DNA of 64,000 nt from Coccinella septempunctata (Eukaryota > Arthropoda > Insecta > Coleoptera > Coccinellidae). A program made the translations under genes and the position numbers. The notes under the pieces are model-generated. The model did not search any database. It was not told the DNA's origin and worked only from the letters and a program-made list of their open reading frames with translations. Shown here piece by piece: positions 63,570 through 64,000 of this stretch (position 1 is its first letter; every line of letters begins with the position of its first letter). The DNA lies in contig NC_058194.1 of NCBI RefSeq assembly GCF_907165205.1, positions 4,439,730-4,503,729 of the forward strand. The letters are read 5' to 3'.

Positions 63570-64000
63570 GGGTCTTTCACGAGGAACCTCACCCATATTT
63601 ATACGGGAAACTACTGAACGTATTTTCATGAAATTCAGCACTTATAAGTATTTCACGATGCTGATGGAATCTAAAATATTTTCAAGGCATGAGCACCTCC
63701 GGTTTTTCCGGAAATGACGTCAACTTCCGTTTTTCAAATTAGAACACCATTTTTTTATTGCAGAAATAGATTCCTTAGAAAATTTCAAGTTATTTTGATG
63801 TAACATTTTTCAGTTTTGGTTGGAAAATTCTCTCTGAGCGGAAAAATTCGAAAAAAAAAATCAAAAATAGAGCTCCGCTGAAACAAGAATAACTTCGAGG
63901 TTTTTGGATGGAAAATTTTCATTTTTGGGATTTTTCAAGATGTACGATTGATGTATCCACTTTAAAAATCGAAATCGCGATTCATGATACAGGGGGTGAA
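63566..64000. repeat. Interspersed repeat, cut by window edge
   Basis: It starts tacagggtctttcacgagga, a start resembling common insect interspersed repeats, and runs to the window end, where tacaggggg appears again at 63989. No coding capacity recognised. Confidence 0.45.

Overview
The window looks like a repeat-dense stretch of an AT-rich arthropod, probably insect, nuclear genome. Almost everything that can be recognised is transposable-element DNA: Ty3/Gypsy LTR retrotransposons (called G1 to G8 here), a BEL/Pao relic, four LINE lineages (L1 to L4), a PIF/Harbinger-like DNA element, MITEs and a large inverted-repeat element. I see no convincing host gene, rRNA, tRNA, bacterial operon or CRISPR array. 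No species can be named from the sequence.

Layout. 1-9808 is a direct tandem duplication of a 5,652-bp unit (L1 LINE, inverted-repeat DNA, first part of Gypsy G1); the left copy is cut by the window edge. G1 continues to about 29602 but is split by a nest: G2 (10744-27835, TSD ATAT) sits in the G1 integrase, and G2 itself holds G3 (13325-17726, TSD GTAAG), G4 (19076-26179, TSD ATAG) and a 5'-truncated LINE L3 (26305-27316, 7-bp TSD). 29603-33734 holds MITEs, a PHD-finger ORF split by a 573-bp repeat, and other interspersed repeats. 33735-34729 is a decayed relative of G1 (G7), cut by G6 (34730-48416, minus strand), whose leader holds a Harbinger relic and whose right LTR holds LINE L2. 48429-63569 is a BEL/Pao relic, broken by G8, by RTE-like LINE L4 and by a 70-bp minisatellite. 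G8's zinc knuckle is split by an 8.55-kb inverted-repeat element (50805-59355), which carries the young CsRn1-like element G5 (53226-57654).

The observation I rate highest is in G1. The frame that encodes the integrase continues, after the integrase C-terminal region, into a TARG1/OARD1-like macrodomain (ADP-ribose hydrolase fold) and then a CCCH zinc finger, before the polypurine tract and 3' LTR. The residues equivalent to the catalytic Lys and Asp of TARG1 are both readable. This copy is broken (frameshifts, stops, RT deleted), so it is a fossil of a retrotransposon that carried an ADP-ribose-processing cargo domain.

Other notable points are a textbook -1 frameshift heptamer at the G4 gag stop, an intact 1276-codon G3 ORF that lacks the start of its RNase H domain, the insertion that splits a zinc knuckle exactly at a recoverable TSD, subterminal 150-bp repeats in the inverted-repeat element, and a G6 LTR bordered by a primer-binding site on one side and a polypurine tract on the other.
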